The notes under the pieces were generated by a model. That model was not told the DNA's origin and did no database searches. It saw only the letters and a program-made list of their open reading frames with translations. 44,500 bases of DNA from Paludibacteraceae bacterium. GTDB lineage: Bacteria; Bacteroidota; Bacteroidia; Bacteroidales; Paludibacteraceae. The DNA lies in assembly GCA_016283095.1 (NCBI GenBank), contig JAEEMG010000081.1:1-44500 (forward strand), read 5' to 3'. Numbering within the stretch: the first letter of the stretch is position 1; every line of letters starts with the position of its first letter. This document shows positions 1 to 5,648 of this stretch, in pieces. A program made the position numbers and the translations under genes.

Positions 1-447
1 CTCAGATTTTAGGAAACCACATTTTTGCAGATCCTTAACAGCTGTCCTGTATGATTTTTCTGTCAGATTGTAAACAGGAAGAAGATCCTGGTCGAAAACA
101 ATGCTGTTGTCTTCCGTATCTGTAAGAAAATCAACTATCCACGCTATCAACTTGAAACTTGCTATAGCGTTAAGACACATAAAAGCATTGACTGTATCAA
201 ACGTTAAGTAAAGTCGGATGAATGTGGATCGGTCTCGTATAACTTTTTTCAGAGATATAAGACCAGCTTGTTGTTCGGATGAACTTTTCAAGGTATCGAC
301 ACTATCTTTCAGAACGTCGATGTCCTCTGGCTTTTCGAAATGTTCCGAATTAATTTCTGTAGTCGGAACCACTACATTTACTCTCTGCCTGAATTGGAGC
401 GACTTTCCAAATTCTTCCATGACAGAAAATCTGTCTTTTAATATCAT
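1..447 (-). CDS. Unrecognised protein, possible winged-helix C-terminal part (3' end outside window)
   Basis: An open minus-strand frame runs from ATG at 445-447 to the left edge of the window, 149 codons with no stop, so the C-terminus is missing. The protein begins MILKDRFSVMEEFGKSLQ. Residues about 110-149 (DQDLLPVYNLTEKSYRTAVK, then DLQKCGFLKSE) look like the recognition half of a winged helix: a short helix, a turn, a basic helix, then 'L...GFL'. This resembles replication-initiator or MarR-like folds, but I cannot name a family. A TAnnTTTG promoter element lies 50 bases upstream on the same strand, which supports this start. The plus-strand frame across the same bases is a shadow. I am fairly sure it is coding and unsure of its role. 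Confidence 0.6.
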   Translation of the reverse strand, partial: MILKDRFSVMEEFGKSLQFRQRVNVVVPTTEINSEHFEKPEDIDVLKDSVDTLKSSSEQQAGLISLKKVIRDRSTFIRLYLTFDTVNAFMCLNAIASFKLIAWIVDFLTDTEDNSIVFDQDLLPVYNLTEKSYRTAVKDLQKCGFLKSE

Positions 448-497
448 ACTATAAAAAAATATAATTAGGAAAAATAACCTGCCCGAAAGCATCGACG

Positions 498-529
498 CAA
501 AAGTACAATAAAATTTATTATCTGTGCAA
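498..529 (-). promoter_or_regulatory. Bacteroides-type promoter for the left-edge gene
   Basis: On the minus strand the -7 element reads TACTTTTG (498-505). A TTG of the -33 element lies 21 bases further up (527-529). It points at the ATG at 447, giving a leader of roughly 40-45 bases. Confidence 0.5.
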
Positions 530-696
530 CATTTTTTTTGTTTTTTTCTCCAAGGGGAAACAGATTTAATATTTGTTTGTCCTATGTATATCTAATAATA
601 CATAAAGGGAAAACAGATTTAATCCATTGTAAATTAAATGATAATATAAAGTAATTTTCCTAAAAAAGGGAAGATGTTTTTGCAAAAGTGGGAAGA

Positions 697-850
697 TAAA
701 AAAATCGGAGATTCTTCACAGAGTCTCCGATTTTAATTTCCTTAAAATTATATTTTTTTATAATTTGTATCTGATTAATTTGAAATTTAAATATTTTCAA
801 TTGTTTATCAGACATCGTTGTTGATCGATGCTAATAACGATGTCTCAACA
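697..850 (-). ncRNA. Candidate small RNA, about 150 nt
   Basis: A near-consensus promoter (857-887) would start minus-strand RNA near 850. A perfect 11-bp hairpin followed by seven U residues (734-697) would end it. The 5' part carries two overlapping inverted repeats (810-852) that cannot both form, so the RNA could switch folds. A 51-codon frame starts at ATG 815 inside it, but it reads through the terminator hairpin and its product looks random, so I favour a non-coding RNA. The prediction rests only on promoter plus structure plus terminator. I recognise no Rfam family. Confidence 0.45.
701..734 (-). terminator. Rho-independent terminator, minus strand
   Basis: Perfect 11-bp arms AAAATCGGAGA (701-711) and TCTCCGATTTT (724-734). 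On the minus strand the hairpin is followed by a run of T, on the plus strand by a weaker one. The loop contains TTCACA, shared with the next two hairpins. Confidence 0.75.
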
Positions 851-852
851 AC
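810..852. repeat. Two overlapping, mutually exclusive inverted repeats
   Basis: AGACATCGTT (810-819) pairs with AACGATGTCT (836-845). GTTGTTGA (817-824) pairs with TCAACAAC (845-852). Both are perfect. Their arms overlap by 3 bases on the left and 1 on the right, so only one full hairpin can form at a time. They lie at the 5' end of the candidate small RNA. Confidence 0.6.
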
Positions 853-856
853 AATG

Positions 857-887
857 CAAAGATACAAAAAAAATCTTACTATACAAA
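857..887 (-). promoter_or_regulatory. Near-consensus Bacteroides promoter driving the candidate small RNA
   Basis: The minus strand reads TTTG (887-884), a 19-base spacer, then TATCTTTG (864-857). Both elements and the spacing match the TTTG / TAnnTTTG consensus. The predicted start is near 850, and no protein start lies close downstream. Confidence 0.6.
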
Positions 888-896
888 TATAAAAAG

Positions 897-932
897 AAAA
901 AAAGCATCCTATTTCACAATAGAATGCTTTTT
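897..932 (-). terminator. Second hairpin terminator
   Basis: AAAAAGCAT (899-907) pairs with ATGCTTTTT (924-932), extended by CTATT/AATAG after one mismatch, with a TCAC loop. The minus-strand side ends in a long T tract. It probably stops transcription arriving from nrdG before the small-RNA promoter. Confidence 0.7.
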
Positions 933-977
933 GTTTTCCTAAAATTATATTTTTTTAATCAATATCAACCCGAAAGC

Positions 978-1009
978 AAAAACACCTATTTTCACAAACA
1001 AGTGTTTTT
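978..1009. terminator. Third hairpin terminator, first one met after nrdG
   Basis: AAAAACAC (978-985) pairs with GTGTTTTT (1002-1009). The loop contains TTTTCACAAA. T tracts lie on both sides, so it may work in both directions. Confidence 0.6.
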
Positions 1010-1070
1010 TTTATTACAATTTAACTTTAATAAAAAAGTTTTTTTTCTTTTGCGAATTTTTGCATATTTA

Positions 1071-1102
1071 TTTGCATGTTTAAAATATACATGCTAAATT
1101 TG
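1071..1102 (+). promoter_or_regulatory. Promoter-like site antisense to nrdG
   Basis: The plus strand reads TTTG (1071-1074), a 20-base spacer, then TAAATTTG (1095-1102). It would start RNA near 1109, running into the 3' end of nrdG on the opposite strand. Such A+T-rich matches can arise by chance. Confidence 0.35.
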
Positions 1103-1169
1103 CGTTCGCATAAATCGATGAACCTTCGATTAAAATTTCTATATCTTTTATTCTTTGTTTTGTCCTTTA

Positions 1170-1721
1170 TTAGCAGGCCTCTTTTTTGCTGGCTTTTTCA
1201 GCTTCCTTCTTTTCCTTACGGAATTTGCGAAGCTCTTCCTGCACCTTTACAAGCCTTTGGTTGCTGCTGCCTCTCCAGTCGAGACGTGGATCGAATTTTG
1301 ACTGGTCGAATCTGCCGTCAACAATCACGTCGATATAGTTAAGCAACGGTATAACCTCTTCTATCTCAAGAAGTTCTTCGAATTTGTAACCAGTATACAC
1401 CCATATGTTTTTACCAGTTTCCTTCTTGATTCTCTTTAAAATATAGCCAAAATCCTTAGGGTTAAAGAACGGGTCGCCACCAGAGAAAGTGACACCGTCA
1501 AGAATAGGATTTTCGTTGATAGACTCTACCATTTCGTCTACCATGCTACGTCTCAATGGAAGCCCGTTAAGCGGATTCCAGCTATTTGGATTCTGACAGC
1601 CAGGACAATGGTGTCTGCATCCAGATAGGTATATCGAGTAACGAAACCCTGGACCATCCACGATAGTCTCTGGGTATACTTTCATTATGTGAAGTTCTCC
1701 GATTAAGTCTTCCATTTTCAT
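1170..1721 (-). CDS. nrdG: Anaerobic ribonucleotide reductase activating protein (radical SAM)
   Basis: NrdG uses a [4Fe-4S] cluster and S-adenosylmethionine to place the glycyl radical on the class III ribonucleotide reductase NrdD, allowing dNTP synthesis without oxygen. From the start at 1719-1721 (MKMEDLIGEL) the protein has 183 residues. The cluster motif CRHHCPGC gives C35, C39 and C42. VDGPGFRYSIYLSGC just before it and FSGGDPF further on (glycine-rich SAM-binding motif) are typical. The open frame extends 26 codons further up, but that stretch looks like untranslated DNA and does not match the family N-terminus. A start at 1715 is also possible. The C-terminal 25 residues are lysine- and glutamate-rich. 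nrdD, usually adjacent, is not next to it. Confidence 0.9.
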   Translation of the reverse strand: MKMEDLIGELHIMKVYPETIVDGPGFRYSIYLSGCRHHCPGCQNPNSWNPLNGLPLRRSMVDEMVESINENPILDGVTFSGGDPFFNPKDFGYILKRIKKETGKNIWVYTGYKFEELLEIEEVIPLLNYIDVIVDGRFDQSKFDPRLDWRGSSNQRLVKVQEELRKFRKEKKEAEKASKKEAC

Positions 1722-1983
1722 TTGTTTTACATTCGCAAAGTTGGGAATAAAAAAACGATTTAAGGTAAAAAAAAATGAAAACTTTCGTACTAAAATCATA
1801 ACTTGTTATTATGATGACTGATATGAAATTTCATTTGAAAAAAGTAAAAAAATGTTTGTTTATTCATTTCTGTTTCCATGTTGAATAAAAATACAAAAAT
1901 GATCTATTTTTGCTGTGTATGAATCATCTAAGTTGTTGATAACTCGGTTTTTATCAAAAAACGAAGAAAAAAATGGAGTTTTA

Positions 1984-2015
1984 TTTGCAGATATAAATAA
2001 ATCACGCTACCTTTG
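1984..2015 (+). promoter_or_regulatory. Promoter of tRNA-Gln
   Basis: TTTG (1984-1987), 20 bases, TACCTTTG (2008-2015). This is a full match to the Bacteroides consensus, with a start near 2022, some 33 bases before the mature tRNA. A second TAnnTTTG (1905-1912) lies further upstream. Confidence 0.7.
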
Positions 2016-2054
2016 CACCCGCAAATGAGAGCCTAAAGGCTATCGAGTTGTGAT

Positions 2055-2125
2055 TGTCCTATGGTGTAATGGTAGCACACCGGTTTTTGGTACCGTTTGA
2101 CTAGGTTCGAGTCCTAGTAGGACAA
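2055..2125 (+). tRNA. tRNA-Gln, anticodon UUG
   Basis: The acceptor stem is TGTCCTA (2055-2061) with TAGGACA (2118-2124) and discriminator A at 2125. The anticodon stem-loop CCGGT-TTTTGGT-ACCGT shows the TTG anticodon with one C-U mismatch at the stem base. The T arm CTAGG-TTCGAGT-CCTAG is perfect. CA follows A2125, so CCA is not fully encoded. A strong promoter precedes it and a hairpin terminator follows. Confidence 0.95.
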
Positions 2126-2132
2126 CAAGAAG

Positions 2133-2159
2133 AGACGCTTGAACAAAGCGTCTTTTTTT
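2133..2159 (+). terminator. Terminator of tRNA-Gln
   Basis: AGACGCTT (2133-2140) pairs with AAGCGTCT (2146-2153), followed by a run of T. Confidence 0.85.
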
Positions 2160-2164
2160 GTTTA

Positions 2165-2196
2165 TTTGCAATTCTTCCATTTCTGCATTATTTTTG
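2165..2196 (+). promoter_or_regulatory. Promoter of the AmpG-like gene
   Basis: TTTG (2165-2168), 20 bases, TATTTTTG (2189-2196). The ATG follows 22 bases after the -7 element, so the leader is very short. Confidence 0.6.
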
Positions 2197-2218
2197 TAAT
2201 CGTTGAATATATTATAAT

Positions 2219-3580
2219 ATGAATAATAGACAAATTACTCCGTGGGCTTGGATTCCCACCTTATATATGGCTGAGGGTGCTCCTTACTTCGCTGTGAACA
2301 CTCTTGCGATGCTTTTCCTTTCAGAAATGGGACTGAGCAATACTGATGTGGCTCTCTACACCTCTTGGATGTATCTTCCGTGGGTGATCAAACCGTTTTG
2401 GAGTCCGATACTCGACTTGTTTGGCAGCAAGAAGATGTGGGTGGTGGTGATGCAGTTTATTGTGGCTATCGCACTTGGAGGCGTTGCTTTTTCCGCTCCG
2501 TTCGATTTCTGGCTTAACGCGTCTTTGGCATTCTTCTGGCTCTGTGCGTTTGCCTCTGCCACACACGATATAGCTGCCGACGGATTGTATATCCTTGCTC
2601 TCGACACTAACCAGCAGTCGTTCTTTGTCGGTATCCGCAACACGTTTTATCGAATCAGCACTGTGCTTTGTCAGTGGGGATGTCTGGTGCTGGCGGGGCA
2701 GTTGTTTGAGAAGAATACCGTCGACGGGATGGAGATGATACCTGCCCATGCTAGTGCGTGGAGCACCGTCTTTTATATAATGGCGATTGCGTTCCTTGTG
2801 TTGTCCGTTTATCATTTCGCCTTTTTGCCGAACGATAAAAAACGTCTGGAATCAATATCTGCTGTAGAGACGTACGGACGTGCGTCTGAGGAAAATGGAT
2901 GCTCATCAGAAAACGGATGCCCGTCTCAGGAAGGAATAGTAGCGTCGCTGAAGAATAATTTCAAATCATTTTTCGCTAAATTCACGGGTAGAGAACTCAT
3001 TCTTGCCCTTCTTTTCATCTTCACTTACCGTCTTGGTGAGGCCCAACTTGGAAAAATAGCCCAACTTTTCTTGAAAGACACAAATGAGAATGGCGGACTT
3101 GGATTGACGTTGACGGATGTCGGCAATATCTATGGTCTTGTCGGTGTGATCGCATTGATGGTTGGTGGTGTCCTTGGTGGAATCGCAGTGTCGAAATACG
3201 GATTGAAGAGGATGATGTTCCCGATGCTGTTGTTTATGAATATTCCTAATGTGGTGTATATATTCTTGAGTTCGACTCAGACCACATTTCTTCCCACTAT
3301 CTATGCTATGGTTGCGATCGAGCAATTCGGATATGGATTCGGATTCACAGCGTTCACTCTATACCTTGTTTATATATCGCAGGGTAAATACTCCACAACT
3401 CATTACGCTATCTGCACGGGATTGATGGCTCTTGGAATGATGATCCCGGGAATGATCGCAGGTTATATGCAGGAGACGTTGGGATACACGAATTTCTTCA
3501 TCTGGGTATGCATCTGCACGATACCTCCGTTTTTCATTGCTCCGTTGCTTAAGATAGACAGAGAGTTTGGCGTGAAATAA
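2219..3580 (+). CDS. ampG: AmpG-like major facilitator permease (muropeptide uptake)
   Basis: A 453-residue polytopic membrane protein of the PAT/AmpG branch of the major facilitator superfamily. AmpG imports GlcNAc-anhydroMurNAc peptides released from peptidoglycan, so they can be recycled. The N-terminus (PWAWIPTLYMAEGAPYF, then GLSNTDVALYTSWMYLPWVI) and the segment ATHDIAADGLYILAL are typical of this family. About twelve hydrophobic segments are visible. A hydrophilic loop near residues 200-245 separates the two halves and contains two short near-repeats, EENGCSSENGCPSQ. It is a single gene with its own promoter. The GH3 hexosaminidase 2 kb downstream on the other strand fits the same pathway. 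Substrate is inferred from family. Confidence 0.8.
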   Translation: MNNRQITPWAWIPTLYMAEGAPYFAVNTLAMLFLSEMGLSNTDVALYTSWMYLPWVIKPFWSPILDLFGSKKMWVVVMQFIVAIALGGVAFSAPFDFWLNASLAFFWLCAFASATHDIAADGLYILALDTNQQSFFVGIRNTFYRISTVLCQWGCLVLAGQLFEKNTVDGMEMIPAHASAWSTVFYIMAIAFLVLSVYHFAFLPNDKKRLESISAVETYGRASEENGCSSENGCPSQEGIVASLKNNFKSFFAKFTGRELILALLFIFTYRLGEAQLGKIAQLFLKDTNENGGLGLTLTDVGNIYGLVGVIALMVGGVLGGIAVSKYGLKRMMFPMLLFMNIPNVVYIFLSSTQTTFLPTIYAMVAIEQFGYGFGFTAFTLYLVYISQGKYSTTHYAICTGLMALGMMIPGMIAGYMQETLGYTNFFIWVCICTIPPFFIAPLLKIDREFGVK

Positions 3581-3634
3581 ATGTGACGATAATGAAGTAA
3601 ACGGCAGAAAATGTCAACGATAAGAAAAAAAATG

Positions 3635-3642
3635 TAATTTTG
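3635..3642 (+). promoter_or_regulatory. -7 element of the ypfJ promoter
   Basis: TAATTTTG lies 30 bases before the ATG at 3673. The -33 region is poor. Confidence 0.45.
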
Positions 3643-3672
3643 TACGTCAAAATAAACTTAAACTTAAAATAA

Positions 3673-4548
3673 ATGAAGCTAACAGGAAGAAGAACATCCA
3701 GCAATGTGGATGACAGACGTGGAGTAAGCGGCAAGGCTGTCGGTGGTGGTAGCCTTTTGGTTGCGGCAATCGTAGGTGTGTTCACATACTTGCAGACAGG
3801 AAGCGTAGTGTCTGGACTATCAGCAGGTTGGAACTCATATTCAAGCCAGCCAAAGGTTGAGACAGGTAGTGGCTACACTCCAACTAAGGAAGATGAAGAG
3901 AAATATCAGTTTGCTGCACAGATTCTTGCAGGAACAGAGGATGTATGGACAGAGATCTTCAAGAATTCTGGTATGACATACAAGGCACCTAAGATGGTGG
4001 TGTTCCGTGGTTCTGTATCATCGGCATGTGGAAATGCAACTTCAGAATCTGGTCCTTTCTACTGTTCTGGTGATCAGGCTGTATATATCGACCTTGATTT
4101 CTTCGATCAGTTGGAGACAAACTATGGAGCTAAGGGAGATTTCGCAAAGGCATACGTGATCGCTCACGAGGTTGGTCATCATGTGCAGTATCTTCTTGGC
4201 ACATTACAGCAGGTTTCACAGCAGCAGTCAAGAATGTCACAAGTTGAGAGCAACAAGTTGAATGTCCGTCTTGAACTTCAGGCTGATTTCTTCGCAGGTG
4301 TTTGGGCTCATCACGATAATGCTAAGTATAATTCAATGGAGGCTGGTGATATTGAGGAAGGTTTGAACGCGGCTTCTAAGATTGGAGACGACTATCTTCA
4401 GCAGCAGGCATACGGACGTACTCAGCCAGAGACATTCAACCATGGTACTTCAGCTCAGCGTTCACGTTGGTTGAAGAAAGGTTTTGAGACAGGTGATCCT
4501 GGCAAGACAGCGAAATCTATCTTTGAGTTGCCTGACGCACAGCTGTAA
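3673..4548 (+). CDS. ypfJ: YpfJ-family neutral zinc metallopeptidase
   Basis: A 291-residue protein of the Zn_peptidase family (YpfJ). An N-terminal cytoplasmic stretch (MKLTGRRTSSNVDDRRG) is followed by one membrane segment at about residues 25-42, then the catalytic domain. The zinc motif HEVGHH is at 165-170, and E201 in LELQADFFAGVWAHH is the likely third ligand. CGNATSESGPFYCSGDQAVY is the family signature with two cysteines. Length is normal. The substrate is unknown for this family. A strong hairpin terminator follows, so the gene is probably monocistronic. Confidence 0.9.
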   Translation: MKLTGRRTSSNVDDRRGVSGKAVGGGSLLVAAIVGVFTYLQTGSVVSGLSAGWNSYSSQPKVETGSGYTPTKEDEEKYQFAAQILAGTEDVWTEIFKNSGMTYKAPKMVVFRGSVSSACGNATSESGPFYCSGDQAVYIDLDFFDQLETNYGAKGDFAKAYVIAHEVGHHVQYLLGTLQQVSQQQSRMSQVESNKLNVRLELQADFFAGVWAHHDNAKYNSMEAGDIEEGLNAASKIGDDYLQQQAYGRTQPETFNHGTSAQRSRWLKKGFETGDPGKTAKSIFELPDAQL

Positions 4549-4604
4549 GAAATTCATAATTATGAATGCTAAATGCTGAATTTAAGGCATTTGGCATGGA
4601 TATA

Positions 4605-4646
4605 AAAGAGGGGGTGTAAAAACTAAAAGTTTTTACACCCCCTTTT
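4605..4646 (+). terminator. Strong terminator after ypfJ
   Basis: GGGGGTGTAAAAACT (4610-4624) pairs perfectly with AGTTTTTACACCCCC (4628-4642), with an AAA loop. Flanking AAAAGA and CTTTT extend the pairing. It is probably bidirectional. Confidence 0.85.
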
Positions 4647-4663
4647 AGCATGCATGGAAGATA

Positions 4664-4798
4664 CTGCACCGTTGGTGCAGCATGGAGATCGACAGGATGT
4701 GCCAACGGCACATGATCCGGCAGCGTAGGGTTTTAACCCTACGCTGCCGGATATGATATAGCACCAACGGTGCGTTATCTGTCAGCGGTGCGTTATCC
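4664..4798. repeat. Composite palindromic repeat, left of the transposase
   Basis: Four hairpins lie in a row. CTGCACC-gtt-GGTGCAG is at 4664-4680. ATGTGCC-aac-GGCACAT is at 4697-4713. CCGGCAGCGTAGGG (4717-4730) pairs with CCCTACGCTGCCGG (4737-4750), extendable to about 18 bp. GCACC-aac-GGTGC is at 4761-4773, and GGTGCGTTATC is repeated after it (4769-4779, 4787-4797). The same four-hairpin order recurs at 5515-5632. I read it as a REP/BIME-like element tied to the adjacent RAYT transposase. Confidence 0.8.
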
Positions 4799-4824
4799 GA
4801 ACCCGTATTGTGGAAAACTACGGA

Positions 4825-5277
4825 TTAATCCCATAAATAACGTTTGTCATACTCAACATCGTAAAGTTTCAAAAATTCTAACAATTCTTCCTGATATATA
4901 CGAGTTTTGTGATGTTCTTCTTGATTATTAACATAACGGATCGCCCTGTCTAAATGTGATTTTCCAATAGAAAATGCTCCATAACCTTCTTGCCAAGCAA
5001 AGTTTCTATAGTGATTGCCTAATGATTTAATAAAATGAGAAGAACTTGCTTTTACGTTTTTTACGACATCTGCAATTGTCTTCTTCCTACTTAATCTAAA
5101 AAGAATATGTACGTGATTTTGAACACCTCCCACACGAATGACATCACAGCCTAAATTGTTTAGGATTCCACCAAGATAATTATGGATTTGGACGTAATCT
5201 TCTTTTCTAATCATGGGCACCCTATATTTTGTGCTAAAAACCAGGTGTACATAAATTTGGGATAATGATTGTGGAAT
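4825..5277 (-). CDS. REP-associated tyrosine transposase (RAYT, Y1/IS200-like), apparent ATT start
   Basis: A single-strand DNA nuclease of the Y1/HUH class, related to IS200 TnpA. These enzymes recognise hairpins at REP palindromes. Counting from 5277 gives 150 residues, the normal family length: strand 1 'SLSQIYVHLVFSTKYR' (4-19), the HUH motif NHVHI with H55 and H57, the conserved WQEGYGAFS (95-103), and the likely catalytic Tyr115 in RAIRYVNNQ. A start at the first standard codon (GTG, 5218-5220) would delete strand 1. The codon where homologues carry the M of 'MPQSLS' is ATT (5275-5277), and no ATG, GTG or TTG lies between it and the upstream stop at 5302-5304. Either ATT is used or the gene has lost its start. 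Palindromic repeats flank it on both sides. Confidence 0.75.
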   Translation of the reverse strand: MPQSLSQIYVHLVFSTKYRVPMIRKEDYVQIHNYLGGILNNLGCDVIRVGGVQNHVHILFRLSRKKTIADVVKNVKASSSHFIKSLGNHYRNFAWQEGYGAFSIGKSHLDRAIRYVNNQEEHHKTRIYQEELLEFLKLYDVEYDKRYLWD

Positions 5278-5302
5278 AATTGTTTTTTTTGTACGTGATA
5301 CT

Positions 5303-5321
5303 TAATTTTGATGCAAAATTA
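5303..5321. promoter_or_regulatory. Face-to-face promoter elements upstream of the RAYT gene
   Basis: TAATTTTG (5303-5310) and CAAAATTA (5314-5321) form a perfect 8-bp inverted repeat with an ATG spacer. The right arm is a minus-strand TAATTTTG element about 37 bases before the transposase start. The left arm is the same element on the plus strand. It could equally be an operator-like palindrome. Confidence 0.4.
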
Positions 5322-5371
5322 TAAAATTAATTTTAGTCTGTATCTTTATTCTTGTCTTTTTTGCCGATATC

Positions 5372-5625
5372 GCCCGTTCCGGGCTATGGCATACGGGGCG
5401 TATGATCGCATATAATCGCGTAGGGTTAAAACCCTACGCTAATAGATATAGCACCGTTGGTGCATAAGGTGCCGTAGAATGTGCCAACGTATGGTGTAAC
5501 CATATGTGTGTATGATATGGCACCGTTGGTGCGTGGGCAATCGGCAGGATGTGCCAACGGCACATAAACCGAAAGCGTAGGGTATAACCCTACGCTTTCG
5601 GATATGATATACGCACCAACGGTGC
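5372..5625. repeat. Composite palindromic repeats, right of the transposase
   Basis: Eight hairpins are packed together. GCCCG-ttc-CGGGC is at 5372-5384. GCGTAGGGTT (5418-5427) pairs with AACCCTACGC (5430-5439). GCACC-gtt-GGTGC is at 5451-5463, TATGGT-gta-ACCATA at 5490-5504, and GCACC-gtt-GGTGC at 5520-5532. ATGTGCC-aac-GGCACAT is at 5549-5565. A perfect 15-bp stem joins 5569-5583 and 5587-5601. GCACC-aac-GGTGC is at 5613-5625. The last four repeat the order of the left cluster. The 15-bp stem may also end GH3 transcription. Confidence 0.8.
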
Positions 5626-5648
5626 GTTATGTGTTTTTCAAACAGATG

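Larger units (their letters stand above)
448..1169. other. 720-base spacer with no convincing protein gene
   Basis: This A+T-rich spacer lies between nrdG and the left-edge gene, both on the minus strand. It holds three hairpin terminators, two overlapping inverted repeats, three promoter-like sites and a candidate small RNA, listed separately. A short direct repeat, GAAACAGATTTAAT or GAAAACAGATTTAAT, occurs near 555-570 and 609-623. Frames crossing the hairpins have no recognisable protein character. Confidence 0.6.

Noticed and set aside
660-815. A 51-codon minus-strand frame starting MSDKQLKIFKFQ
   Set aside because: It reads straight through the perfect terminator hairpin at 701-734 and its product is low-complexity. 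The non-coding RNA reading is simpler.
1722-1799. 26-codon N-terminal extension of nrdG
   Set aside because: It matches no NrdG N-terminus and is A+T-rich spacer-like; starts at 1721 or 1715 fit the family.
2321-3325. Long minus-strand frames opposite the AmpG-like gene
   Set aside because: Shadows of the plus-strand gene, with no domain features of their own.
4664-5625. Palindromic repeats as a CRISPR array
   Set aside because: The units are not evenly spaced, the stems differ in sequence, and no cas gene is present. They fit REP-like elements.
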